A stretch of 9,559 nt of DNA from Candidatus Methylomirabilota bacterium. GTDB lineage: Bacteria; Methylomirabilota; Methylomirabilia; Methylomirabilales; 2-02-FULL-66-22. The notes under the pieces were generated by a model that saw only the letters and a program-made list of their open reading frames with translations, searched no databases and was not told the DNA's origin. Shown here piece by piece: positions 1 to 6,201 of the stretch. Where the stretch lies: assembly GCA_016209725.1 (NCBI GenBank), contig JACQVO010000304.1:1-9559 (forward strand). The letters run 5' to 3'. Each line of letters starts with the position of its first letter. Positions within the stretch are counted from its first letter, which is position 1. The translations under genes and the position numbers were made by a program.

Positions 1-216
1 ACCCTGCGCTGGCCGATCGAGCAATGCTTCCAGGACGGGAAGAGCCAGGTCGGCATGGACCAGTACGAGCACCGGTCCTGGCCGGCGTGGCACCGGCACA
101 TGCTCTACGTGTTCCTCGCGCTCCACTTCCTGTTGCGCTTGCGGCTTCGGTTTAAAAAAAACACCGGCCTTGACCCTGTAGGACGTCTTGATTCCGATCG
201 TGACAATAGGTCCTGA
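1..216 (+). pseudogene. C-terminal tail of an insertion-sequence transposase (IS701/DDE_5-like), fused to foreign sequence at its end
   Basis: The plus-strand reading frame is open from the first base and stops at 214-216. Its first ~55 residues look like the end of a DDE transposase: WPIEQCFQDGKSQVGMDQYE (residues 4-23) is the region around the catalytic glutamate, followed by a Trp/His-rich stretch and a hydrophobic, Leu/Arg-rich helix ending in RLRFKKN. This arrangement matches transposases of the IS701/DDE_5 kind; the family call is from memory of the motif and is moderate. In relatives about 25-40 more residues normally follow. Here the frame departs after FKKNT (near base 168) into residues that look like the antisense of the neighbouring helicase gene. 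The element therefore appears truncated at its right end, and no terminal inverted repeat or target duplication is recognisable. An A8 run at 153-160 lies just before the departure point. The upstream part lies outside the window. Confidence 0.68.
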
Positions 217-1863
217 GTCCGCCGCCCTCGAACCCCCCAAGGCCATCTCGCGCCGGGCAAGCCGCAGCCGCTCTTCAAGGCGTTCATCTTGGTCAGCCAT
301 GGCTCGAACTACGCGGTACACGATCTTGAACTCGCTGCTTTCGGCAATCTGGTCAGGGTCGTCCGTATCTCCCAGGAACACAGGGATGAGGATGTAGCCG
401 CAAAGTTTTCCCTCGGCCTTGCGCAACGCACGACCCGTTGCCTGAACAATCGCGCTCAGGGATTCCCTCGGGTCAATAAAGGCAACGGCATCCACGCCCG
501 GGACATCGACGCCCTCGGTCAGGCAACCGGCGTTGGAGACTAGACCGTAGGGCGCGCAGAGGGTTTCCTGGAGAATCGCAGCGCGGTCCGCGGTTGATTG
601 AGTGCCATTCACATGATCCGCTCGGAATCCGGTCAAGCGATCTCGGTATGCCGGAAGTCTGTCAAGAATGTGTTGGATTCCTTCCGGCGTACTCGCGAGG
701 GCGAAGGCCTTGGCAGCCCTGATGCGCCCATGGAAGGTGAATACCTTGCGGGCGCCACACTCTGCCATCCCCTTCAGCACGGCCAACTGCTTCGCCAAGT
801 GCTGTGCTCGGATGGCTCGTTCCCCCGGACCCGCGATCCCCAGGGGAGGGTTTTCCTCAAGCACTTGCCGGACCTCCGGGTCGCGGACACCCACCAAGGC
901 AATCTTGTAATCTGCAATAATATCTCGCTCGATCGCCTTACCGAACGTCAGGCAGGAAATGACGCTGCCGTATGTCGCCTCGTCATCCATACTGCACAGG
1001 ACAATATCTTCGGTCGCGGCTCGGCGTTGCAGATGTGGGGCAACCAGACGCGGCGTCGCAGTCATGAACAACCGCTGCCCGCAGGGGATAGCATCGTCAT
1101 GGAGGACCTTGGCGAAGTGCCGATCCTGGGGACCAGCGGTTCGGTGGGCCTCATCACAGACGGCCAGATCAAACTTGAAACCCGGCACCCGGGAGAGCCC
1201 TGCCTCAAGTACGTCTCCACTCTGATACGTACTGAGAACCACCCGCATCCTGCCTCGGGAGGGTCGAGTCAGGAATTCGCAGAGGTCGTGGGGCCTCGTC
1301 CTCACGGGAACAACCATTTCCCACAACCATTGGAGAGCAGGATCAGGATCGGCTCCAGACGGATGAGCCACTGTCTCGTCGCTGCAAATACAGAGGCAGT
1401 CGAGTGGGGGGAGACTGGTATTGGCGGCCCACTCGCGCAAGGTCTGGCGCATTAGAGCCAGGGAAGGAACGAGGACAAGCACTTCCCGTGTGGCTAACCG
1501 TTCAGTGATCCAGAGCGCCGTAAGGGTCTTGCCCGTCCCGCAGGCCATGATGAGCCGGCCTCGGGTGTGGCCGTTCTGCTGGAAATGCTGGACCGCCTGG
1601 TTAATGATCTCCTGCTGAAAGGGAAAGGGTTGCTTTGCGGCTGGATAGACGACACGCCGCGTAGCCAGGTACTCTTTGACACTTGTGAAGAACGCTGCCG
1701 GGAGGTTATCGAGTTCGTCTACAAGGATTGCAGAAAACTGTCGGCGTTTCGCGATCAACCTGGGAAGACGAGTGACATTCGTGACGATCAGGCGGTGGTT
1801 TACCCGTTCGGTGCATCCAAAAATATTCGTTGCACTCCGACGCCGGCTTCTTTGTGGACGCAT
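1..1863 (-). CDS. SF2 DEAD/DEAH-type helicase of restriction/defence type (type ISP/LlaGI-like), incomplete and probably decayed
   Basis: A stop-free minus-strand frame runs from 1932 to the left edge of the window. The core is a clear SF2 helicase: FPFQQEII upstream of the ATPase core, Walker A ACGTGKT (1525-1545), VLVPSLALMRQTL (motif Ia), STYQS (motif Ib region), DEAH (1144-1155), TATPR (motif III, 1048-1062), a CSMDDEATYG block, then the second RecA domain with TEGVDVPGVDAV (motif V, ~484-519) and QATGRALR (motif VI, 421-444). The order and the MACGTGKT and SMDDE wording match helicases of type ISP restriction enzymes and related defence helicases, which translocate on double-stranded DNA. 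Residues encoded around 1680-1800 (RLIVTN, FSAILVDELDNL) resemble the end of an Mrr-like nuclease domain, whose beginning is missing. Past ~290 the product enters sequence antisense to the transposase, so the C-terminal domain appears replaced. The start used is an in-frame ATG at 1863 (another at 1884); neither has a convincing ribosome site, and both lie inside the overlapping upstream gene. Helicase identity is firm, but whether it works is doubtful. Confidence 0.78.
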   Translation of the reverse strand, partial: MRPQRSRRRSATNIFGCTERVNHRLIVTNVTRLPRLIAKRRQFSAILVDELDNLPAAFFTSVKEYLATRRVVYPAAKQPFPFQQEIINQAVQHFQQNGHTRGRLIMACGTGKTLTALWITERLATREVLVLVPSLALMRQTLREWAANTSLPPLDCLCICSDETVAHPSGADPDPALQWLWEMVVPVRTRPHDLCEFLTRPSRGRMRVVLSTYQSGDVLEAGLSRVPGFKFDLAVCDEAHRTAGPQDRHFAKVLHDDAIPCGQRLFMTATPRLVAPHLQRRAATEDIVLCSMDDEATYGSVISCLTFGKAIERDIIADYKIALVGVRDPEVRQVLEENPPLGIAGPGERAIRAQHLAKQLAVLKGMAECGARKVFTFHGRIRAAKAFALASTPEGIQHILDRLPAYRDRLTGFRADHVNGTQSTADRAAILQETLCAPYGLVSNAGCLTEGVDVPGVDAVAFIDPRESLSAIVQATGRALRKAEGKLCGYILIPVFLGDTDDPDQIAESSEFKIVYRVVRAMADQDERLEERLRLARREMALGGSRAADSGPIVTIGIKTSYRVKAGVFFKPKPQAQQEVEREEHVEHVPVPRRPGPVLVLVHADLALPVLEALLDRPAQG

Positions 1864-2281
1864 CACGTTCGAGCCACACGGCATAGCGAATCGCCCAATT
1901 CCCAAGTAGCAGCCGCGGCGATGTCTTAACGGTCAGGAGGTACACGTCGCTTGGCTCGCCTCTTGGCGCGACTTTTCGAGAGAGTTCCCATCCGGTCACC
2001 GAGGACAAACACGACAGTTTAGAGACGGAACCCTGAGGGACTCTGGGGAGGTATTTGCCAGGGGGAACTTGGAATCGCAGCAAAAGGACGAACGGGTATT
2101 GCAGGGTGAATTCCCCGTTCGGCTTCACTTTCAGGATTCCCTTCCAACCGTGTACCCAACCAACTGCGTAGTGGCGACCGGTCAATTGGAGGCTGCGAAA
2201 GTAACGCGCGGCACCAACCCTCTCAGCCGCGTCCAGAAGTACAAGAACAAGCGCTATCGTGCCGATTCGCCTCATGTCCAT
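1706..2281 (-). CDS. Hypothetical protein with probable signal peptide
   Basis: The function is not recognised. The frame can start at ATG 2281 (MDMRRIGT) or ATG 2275; a further TTG lies at 2356. From either ATG it opens with basic residues, then a hydrophobic stretch (IALVLVLLDAA) and a possible signal-peptidase site after VGA, so export is likely. The middle is protein-like (for example GRHYAVGWVHGWKGILKVKP and DVYLLTVKTSPRLLLGNWAI), with a lysine/proline-rich, aromatic composition typical of a secreted domain. The last ~40 residues, from about 1815 to the stop at 1706, become Pro/Arg/Cys-rich and overlap the helicase coding region in another frame, where the helicase frame reads much better. 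I therefore suspect that the true protein ended elsewhere and that a deletion near 1810 joined it to the helicase remnant. It lies 3' of the 181-residue gene on the same strand and may be in the same transcript. Confidence 0.45.
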   Translation of the reverse strand: MDMRRIGTIALVLVLLDAAERVGAARYFRSLQLTGRHYAVGWVHGWKGILKVKPNGEFTLQYPFVLLLRFQVPPGKYLPRVPQGSVSKLSCLSSVTGWELSRKVAPRGEPSDVYLLTVKTSPRLLLGNWAIRYAVWLERDASTKKPASECNEYFWMHRTGKPPPDRHECHSSSQVDRETPTVFCNPCRRTR

Positions 2282-2340
2282 TGACCGCCGCTGATTCCTG
2301 AGGACGTTCCGCCGTCTTGCTTGGGTGTTACCCTTGACAT
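2272..2340 (-). CDS. Possible 22-codon upstream ORF coupled to the exported-protein gene
   Basis: A short frame starts at an ATG (2338-2340) directly behind a purine-rich GGGAGGAG. It encodes 22 residues beginning MSRVTPKQ, and its TGA (2272-2274) overlaps the ATG at 2273-2275 of the following gene in an ATGA arrangement. The overlap and the strong Shine-Dalgarno-like sequence suggest translational coupling. The spacing between GGAGG and the ATG is only about 2 bases, shorter than usual, and the peptide has no recognisable motif. It may be chance, so confidence is low. Confidence 0.2.
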   Translation of the reverse strand: MSRVTPKQDGGTSSGISGGQWT

Positions 2341-2372
2341 CTCCTCCCTTCGTCAAGGACGAAGATGATGAC

Positions 2373-2918
2373 TCACGCCGGCCATATACAGGGGTCCTCG
2401 GCAGTCAGCCAGACAGCCCGTGGTGTTGCTTGCTCTCCGAAGCAAATCCATACGCGGGTAGGAACTATCAGCGGTTGCTCTCTCTCCTCAAAGAAAGGTC
2501 CAGGCTCCCACGGCTTTGGTTTCCAGTTCTTGGGATGTTCGTAGCACTCTATGATCTCTGGAGCAGCATCACGGGTGAATCTCACAGCCTTAGGAACCCG
2601 GAAGTTGAGCTGATAGTCCACGCCACCGTCAGCACCCAATACGTGATTCCAACTTTCGGCAAAGAGCTGATCGACACCACCTGAAATCCTGGGGAGAGGG
2701 CGTGGAGATCCTTCAACTTCGCCTCCCAGGAACGCCCTAAGGGTCATGCAAAGATGCTCCAGAACTCTGCCAATGATGCTTGCATTATGGACAACAAGAG
2801 GCCGAGGGGGGATGCGAGGAGACCTTCGCCAGCAATGGATGCACTTCTGGAGTTGTTTGCAGAGCTTCATCAACCATGTGCGTTCGGAGTCACACGGCAG
2901 TTCGAGTATCCTCCGCAC
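2373..2918 (-). CDS. Hypothetical protein overlapping the antitoxin-like gene; candidate partner
   Basis: I do not recognise this family. The 181-residue frame begins with GTG at 2918, overlapping the end of the antitoxin-like gene by 29 bases. An ATG at 2870, just past the antitoxin stop (2890-2892), would give a 165-residue protein starting MKLCKQLQKC. The N-terminal part is basic and Cys-rich (CKQLQKCIHCWRR), followed by a Pro/Arg stretch. The C-terminal half looks like a folded domain rich in Trp, Pro and aromatic residues (DYQLNFRVPKAVRFTRD, HPKNWKPKPWEPGPFFEE). No signal peptide or membrane helix is visible, and none of the acidic PIN-domain motifs expected of a VapC toxin can be seen in any minus-strand frame here. 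No good ribosome site precedes either start, so translation may depend on coupling to the upstream gene. By position it could be a toxin partner, but this is inference only. Its G+C is visibly lower than that of the housekeeping genes to the right. Confidence 0.5.
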   Translation of the reverse strand: MRRILELPCDSERTWLMKLCKQLQKCIHCWRRSPRIPPRPLVVHNASIIGRVLEHLCMTLRAFLGGEVEGSPRPLPRISGGVDQLFAESWNHVLGADGGVDYQLNFRVPKAVRFTRDAAPEIIECYEHPKNWKPKPWEPGPFFEEREQPLIVPTRVWICFGEQATPRAVWLTAEDPCIWPA

Positions 2919-3141
2919 CTAGATGCGCGTACCAACTGGGCCGTGAGGATAAATCCGTGACGCCCATGTCGGTTGCCAGTCTGAGGATCTCAGTGAGCGG
3001 GTAGGGACCCTCCTCGCCCGCTTTTTCTCCTTCTTCCTGGCCCTCGATGGTCACGAGGTACCGCGTGTTGGGCTTCAAGTCGACCGGCCCCTCAGGACGA
3101 AGGACCTTCCCGTCGAACATAGCCCGCAGAGTCTTGGCCAT
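2890..3141 (-). CDS. AF2212/DUF104-type antitoxin-like protein
   Basis: This 83-residue protein begins with the characteristic block of the DUF104/AF2212-like family: an N-terminal strand, then FDGKVLRP (residues 9-16), the hydrophobic-proline pattern LKPNTRYLVTI and a charged linker (QEEGEKAGEE). The C-terminal helical segment LTEILRLATDMGVTDLSSRP matches the portion that in relatives includes a tail with the pattern D-L-x-x-x-x-x-x-Y; here the Tyr of SWYAHLG takes that place. Members are small proteins, often encoded next to PIN-domain VapC ribonucleases and regarded as antitoxins. The start is ATG 3141 with GGAGGG about six bases upstream, a strong ribosome site. The usual PIN toxin is not downstream; instead an unrecognised 181-residue frame overlaps the end of this gene. 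Family assignment is good, while the antitoxin role is inferred from the family. Confidence 0.75.
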   Translation of the reverse strand: MAKTLRAMFDGKVLRPEGPVDLKPNTRYLVTIEGQEEGEKAGEEGPYPLTEILRLATDMGVTDLSSRPSWYAHLGAEDTRTAV

Positions 3142-3315
3142 TGAATCCCTCCTCTCGACTCTCCCTCATTGTTACTCGAAATCCTGGAAGTCCGCAAGCG
3201 TTGCCTATCCTGCGAAGAAGTTGATGGTCTGCAGCCGCGGGGGTCGGGTCTCCCCCGGCCGACGGTCCCCAGCCCCTGGCGGCGCGAGCTGCTCGCTGGT
3301 GGCTGAGGGCTTCAA

Positions 3316-4038
3316 TCATTTTCGCCCAACATGGATCGCCACGATTCCTCCTGTCATGAGCCGGTAGTAGACCTCGGAGAAGCCGGCGTGTCGCATCCAG
3401 GCGGCGAGTCCCTCAGGGGACGGGAAGTCTGCGACCGAGGCCGGGAGGTACGAGTACGCTGATGGATGCCCGGAGACCAGCCGCCCGATCCAGGGCAGGA
3501 GGCGATGAAAATACCAGAGATACACCTCTCGGAACAATCGGCCCGGCGGGGTGGTGAACTCCAGGACGACGGCGCGGCCGCCGCCCCTCACCACCCGGCG
3601 CATCTCGCGCAGGCCTCGCTGGCGATCCGGCAGGTTGCGCAGGCCGAAGGCCACGGTCACGGCATCGAACGATTCATCCGGGAAAGGAAGGGCCTCGGCA
3701 GGCGCCACGTGTAGCCGGATCCGGTCCGTGAGACGCGCATTCGCCACCTTGGCCTCAGCCAGGGCGATCATGGGGCGGCTGAAATCGACGCCGATGATCT
3801 GGGCAGAGGGAAACTGCCGGGAGGCCTCCAGGGCCATGTCCGCCGTCCCGGTGCACACATCGAGCAGGCAGCCCTCCCGGGGAAGGGCCGTGGCGGCCAC
3901 CGCCTCGTGCCGCCACGCGCGATCGCGTCCGGCACTCAGCAGCCGGTTGAGAAAATCATACCGCGGGGCGATGGCCGAGAACATGCGCTCGACCTGGGTG
4001 CCCGGGTCATCTGTAATCTCTGGACCGATCTCACTCAC
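3316..4038 (-). CDS. ubiE: UbiE/MenG (COQ5) SAM-dependent quinone methyltransferase
   Basis: The enzyme performs the C-methylation of the quinone ring late in ubiquinone and/or menaquinone synthesis, using S-adenosylmethionine at the inner face of the membrane. The 240-residue length is normal. Visible marks are the N-terminal IAPRYDFLNRLLSAGRDRAW (residues 23-42), motif I LLDVCTGTADMA (58-69), the SAM-ribose acidic residue D85 in GVDFS, the family signature AEALPFPDESFDAVTVAFGL (114-133) followed by RN, and RVVRGGGRAVVLEF. The start is a GTG at 4038 with only a weak ribosome site; an N-terminal extension before MFSAIAPRYD is usual in the family. From sequence alone I cannot decide between demethylmenaquinone and the ubiquinone-pathway substrate, and no other quinone gene is in the window. 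A 139-base gap with repeats separates it from the upstream lyase gene. Confidence 0.93.
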   Translation of the reverse strand: MSEIGPEITDDPGTQVERMFSAIAPRYDFLNRLLSAGRDRAWRHEAVAATALPREGCLLDVCTGTADMALEASRQFPSAQIIGVDFSRPMIALAEAKVANARLTDRIRLHVAPAEALPFPDESFDAVTVAFGLRNLPDRQRGLREMRRVVRGGGRAVVLEFTTPPGRLFREVYLWYFHRLLPWIGRLVSGHPSAYSYLPASVADFPSPEGLAAWMRHAGFSEVYYRLMTGGIVAIHVGRK

Positions 4039-4101
4039 GATGTTCAGGAATCGGCGGGTAACCGGATCCGCTTGGCAGCCGCCCCGTGCACCGGCAATCC
4101 G

Positions 4102-4155
4102 GCAATTGGGCAGTCAGGTAATTAGGAAACCTGCAACCCCTGATTGCCTGGTTGC
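4102..4155. repeat. Imperfect inverted repeat of GGCAA-type units between the lyase and ubiE genes
   Basis: The arms gcaattgggcagtcagg (4102-4118) and cctgattgcctggttgc (4139-4155) match at 13 of 17 positions when one is reverse-complemented, with a 20-base loop. Further GGCAA/TTGCC copies flank them at about 4093-4097 and 4168-4172, so the whole 4091-4172 stretch is a run of degenerate GGCAAnnnGG units. It lies downstream of the lyase gene and upstream of ubiE. It could act as a processing or termination hairpin, although no T-run follows, or it may be a dispersed intergenic repeat family. Confidence 0.45.
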
Positions 4156-4177
4156 CAGAGTGCCCGGTTGCCATTCT

Positions 4178-5083
4178 CTAGAGGCGGAGCAGCCCCAGGT
4201 CGCGCAGGGCGGCGCGGACCGTGGCGCGTTGCCCCTCGTCCATGGGGGCGAGGGGCGGGCGCGCCGGACCGACGGGCATTCCGGCGAGGGCCATGGCCTC
4301 CTTGAGCGGGAACGGATGGTTCCTGGTATAGATGGCGAGGATGAGCGGCATCATCCGGTGGTGCAGCTCCACGGCCTTGGCGACTTCGCCGCGCTCGACG
4401 AGGCGGAAGATATCCAGGAACAGCGTCGGCAAGATGTTGCCCCCGGTCAGGATGGCGCCCGCGCCTCCCAGGACGAAGGTCGCCAGGGCCAGATCATCCT
4501 CGCCGGAGAGAACGGCGAACCCGGGTCGGGCGCGCCGGATCTGCTCCGAGACGATGGCGAGATCCCGCCGGCATTCCTTGACCCCGATGACTCGCGGCAA
4601 GGCGGCCAGCTCTGCTTGCAACGCCAGATCCAAATCAATCCCTGTCCGCCCGGGGTTGTTGTAGAGCAGAATGGGCAGAGCCGTCGCGTCGTGGACGGTC
4701 CGGAAATGGCCGACGATCCCGGCCGGAGTGGGCAGGTTGTGGTACGGCGTGAGGAGCAGGAGCGCCTGAGCGCCCAGGATCTCGAATTCCGTAGCCGCGG
4801 CCAGCGCCTGGCGCGTATTCGGCTCGAGGATGCCGGCGATCACGGGTGCGCGACCGGCCACTGCCTCCACGGTGGCCCGGACCGCCTGCCGTCGCTCCTC
4901 GGGCGAAAGGTTCACGTACTCGCCGCTCACGCCACCGACCAACAGGCCGCGGATCCCCCGATCCAGTTGCCAGGCGATCCGGCTGCGCAACGTGTCGAGG
5001 TCCAGGCTGCCGTCGGTGGAAAACGGGGTCACGAGGGCAGTGATGATCCCGCGCGGGATCCAGGGCATGGCGGATGCTTCCAT
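4178..5083 (-). CDS. DapA-superfamily (class I aldolase/lyase) protein, probably not a true dihydrodipicolinate synthase
   Basis: This 301-residue TIM-barrel protein forms a Schiff base with a 2-oxo acid. The hallmark Lys is K169 in VIGVKEC, the Tyr of YNNPGRTG is Y141, and R146 in that motif fits the carboxylate-binding Arg. The opening GIITALVTPF (12-21) and the LSPEERR block are typical of the family. In E. coli DapA the proton relay uses Thr44, Tyr107 and Tyr133. Here the GTTGE loop reads GVSGEY (51-56), so Val replaces Thr44, and the PYYN position reads PYHN (His115 for Tyr107). This suggests a different reaction, such as a sugar-acid or other oxo-acid aldolase or dehydratase. The start at ATG 5083 has no clear ribosome site; ATG 5068 (MPWIPRGI), with GGAAG upstream, is a good alternative. 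It begins 10 bases after the protease stop and is probably co-transcribed with it. Confidence 0.88.
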   Translation of the reverse strand: MEASAMPWIPRGIITALVTPFSTDGSLDLDTLRSRIAWQLDRGIRGLLVGGVSGEYVNLSPEERRQAVRATVEAVAGRAPVIAGILEPNTRQALAAATEFEILGAQALLLLTPYHNLPTPAGIVGHFRTVHDATALPILLYNNPGRTGIDLDLALQAELAALPRVIGVKECRRDLAIVSEQIRRARPGFAVLSGEDDLALATFVLGGAGAILTGGNILPTLFLDIFRLVERGEVAKAVELHHRMMPLILAIYTRNHPFPLKEAMALAGMPVGPARPPLAPMDEGQRATVRAALRDLGLLRL

Positions 5084-5093
5084 GGGGGATTGG

Positions 5094-6173
5094 CTATTTC
5101 TTTTCCTCGATGAGGAGATCTAGGCGGGGCTCGGGCCTATGCTTGACGACGAGTTTCAGACGGGAGCCGGGCGCGACCACGGCATCGTCCCGGAGGCCGT
5201 TCAGGGTGGCCAGCTCGAAGCGGCGCCCCTCGTCCCCCATCTCCTGCCGCGCGATGCTGGCCAGGGTGTCGCCCGCCTTCACCGTGTACACCTTGAGGCG
5301 CCGCTGATCCTTGGCCTCGCCGTAGGCCAGCCGGTCGAGGTGGGCCTTGTAGTTGTCGGCCTTGACCTCCAGGGCGCCTCCCTCGGCAGCCAGGAGACTC
5401 GCCATGGTGTCCGCCTTGGCGATCCGGACGGCGGTGTCGGGGTGGGTGGCGTCGAAGCCGTGATAGGTGGACTGACCGCGCAGGATCTCCGTGCGGCGCA
5501 GGAGGCGGAGGAAGGTCACCATGCGTTGCGGGTCGTACCCCGCCCGGTGGGAGTAGCGCAGGCCGACCTCGTCCGCCTCCAGCTCGTACTCTCTCCCGTA
5601 GCCGAGGAGCATATAGTTGGTGATGTGGCTCGAGATCATGGCGACGCCGGCGACCGCACTTCCCCCGCCGCTGGCGGCGGCCGCCCCCACGCCGATGAGG
5701 GTGGCCAACTGGGCGCCCAAGGCCTTGGTGAGGAGCTTGGCCCCATGGCGAGAGTTGACGTGGGTGATCTCGTGACCGAGGACACCGGCGAGCTGCGCCT
5801 CGTCGTTCAAGTCCGCCAGCATCCCGCGGGTCACGTAGATGAAGCCGCCCGGCAGGGCCATAGCGTTGATGTACGCCTGGTCCACCACCTTGAACTGGAA
5901 GCTGAAGCGGGCATCGGCCGCAGCCGCCACACGCAGGCCAACCAGGGCCACGTAGTTCTGGAGGTCGGGACCGTCGTAGTAGCCGAAGCGTTTGAGGATC
6001 TCGGGGTCGGCCTCGCGACCGATCTTCACGTCGCTGGCCTCATCCATGATGGTTTGGGATCCGGCGAGCCTCGGAGCCAGGCCCACGGCCGCGCATGCCT
6101 GCCCCAGCGCGCGGAGGAATTGACGGCGGCTCCACCCCCCGGAGCCGGTGGCGCATGTCGCGCACCAATGCAT
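5094..6173 (-). CDS. Tat-exported M48-family zinc metalloprotease with C-terminal LysM domain
   Basis: The protein is a 359-residue metalloprotease. A twin-arginine signal SRRQFLRALGQ (residues 15-25) followed by an Ala-rich hydrophobic stretch indicates folded export. The zinc motif HEITH is at about 134-138 in LAGVLGHEITHVNSRHGA, and the third ligand is the Glu of the ELEAD sequence near residue 197. These define the M48 BepA/LoiP/YfgC-like group, which acts in periplasmic quality control of outer-membrane proteins. A hydrophobic Gly/Ala segment lies between the two motifs. The last ~65 residues carry a LysM domain beginning VYTVKAGDTLASIA, which binds peptidoglycan. I chose ATG 6173 because AGGTGAGG sits 3-5 bases before it; a GTG at 6182 would add three residues. 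The N-terminus before the Tat motif contains Cys-Ala-Thr-Cys, which is unusual. It follows the TPR gene by under 30 bases, suggesting one operon. Confidence 0.9.
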   Translation of the reverse strand: MHWCATCATGSGGWSRRQFLRALGQACAAVGLAPRLAGSQTIMDEASDVKIGREADPEILKRFGYYDGPDLQNYVALVGLRVAAAADARFSFQFKVVDQAYINAMALPGGFIYVTRGMLADLNDEAQLAGVLGHEITHVNSRHGAKLLTKALGAQLATLIGVGAAAASGGGSAVAGVAMISSHITNYMLLGYGREYELEADEVGLRYSHRAGYDPQRMVTFLRLLRRTEILRGQSTYHGFDATHPDTAVRIAKADTMASLLAAEGGALEVKADNYKAHLDRLAYGEAKDQRRLKVYTVKAGDTLASIARQEMGDEGRRFELATLNGLRDDAVVAPGSRLKLVVKHRPEPRLDLLIEEKK

Positions 6174-6201
6174 GATCCTCACCTGCCTTTGCCGCGACCG
6201 G

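Noticed and set aside
598..1455. A 285-codon plus-strand open frame
   Set aside because: It is the antisense of the helicase core motifs, which are unmistakable on the minus strand.
2400..2890. A hidden PIN-domain toxin in another frame after the antitoxin-like gene
   Set aside because: The antitoxin frame stays open only about 45 codons past its stop and shows no PIN motifs or conserved acidic residues; I saw none in the remaining minus-strand frame either.
3238..3257. GGGGG/CCCCC hairpin downstream of ubiE as an intrinsic terminator
   Set aside because: The stem is short, the loop is eight bases and no T-run follows on the transcribed strand.
3551..5113. A 520-codon plus-strand open frame
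   Set aside because: It lies antisense across ubiE and the DapA-like gene and reads as low-complexity Arg/Gly/Gln-rich protein. It is a shadow produced by high G+C.
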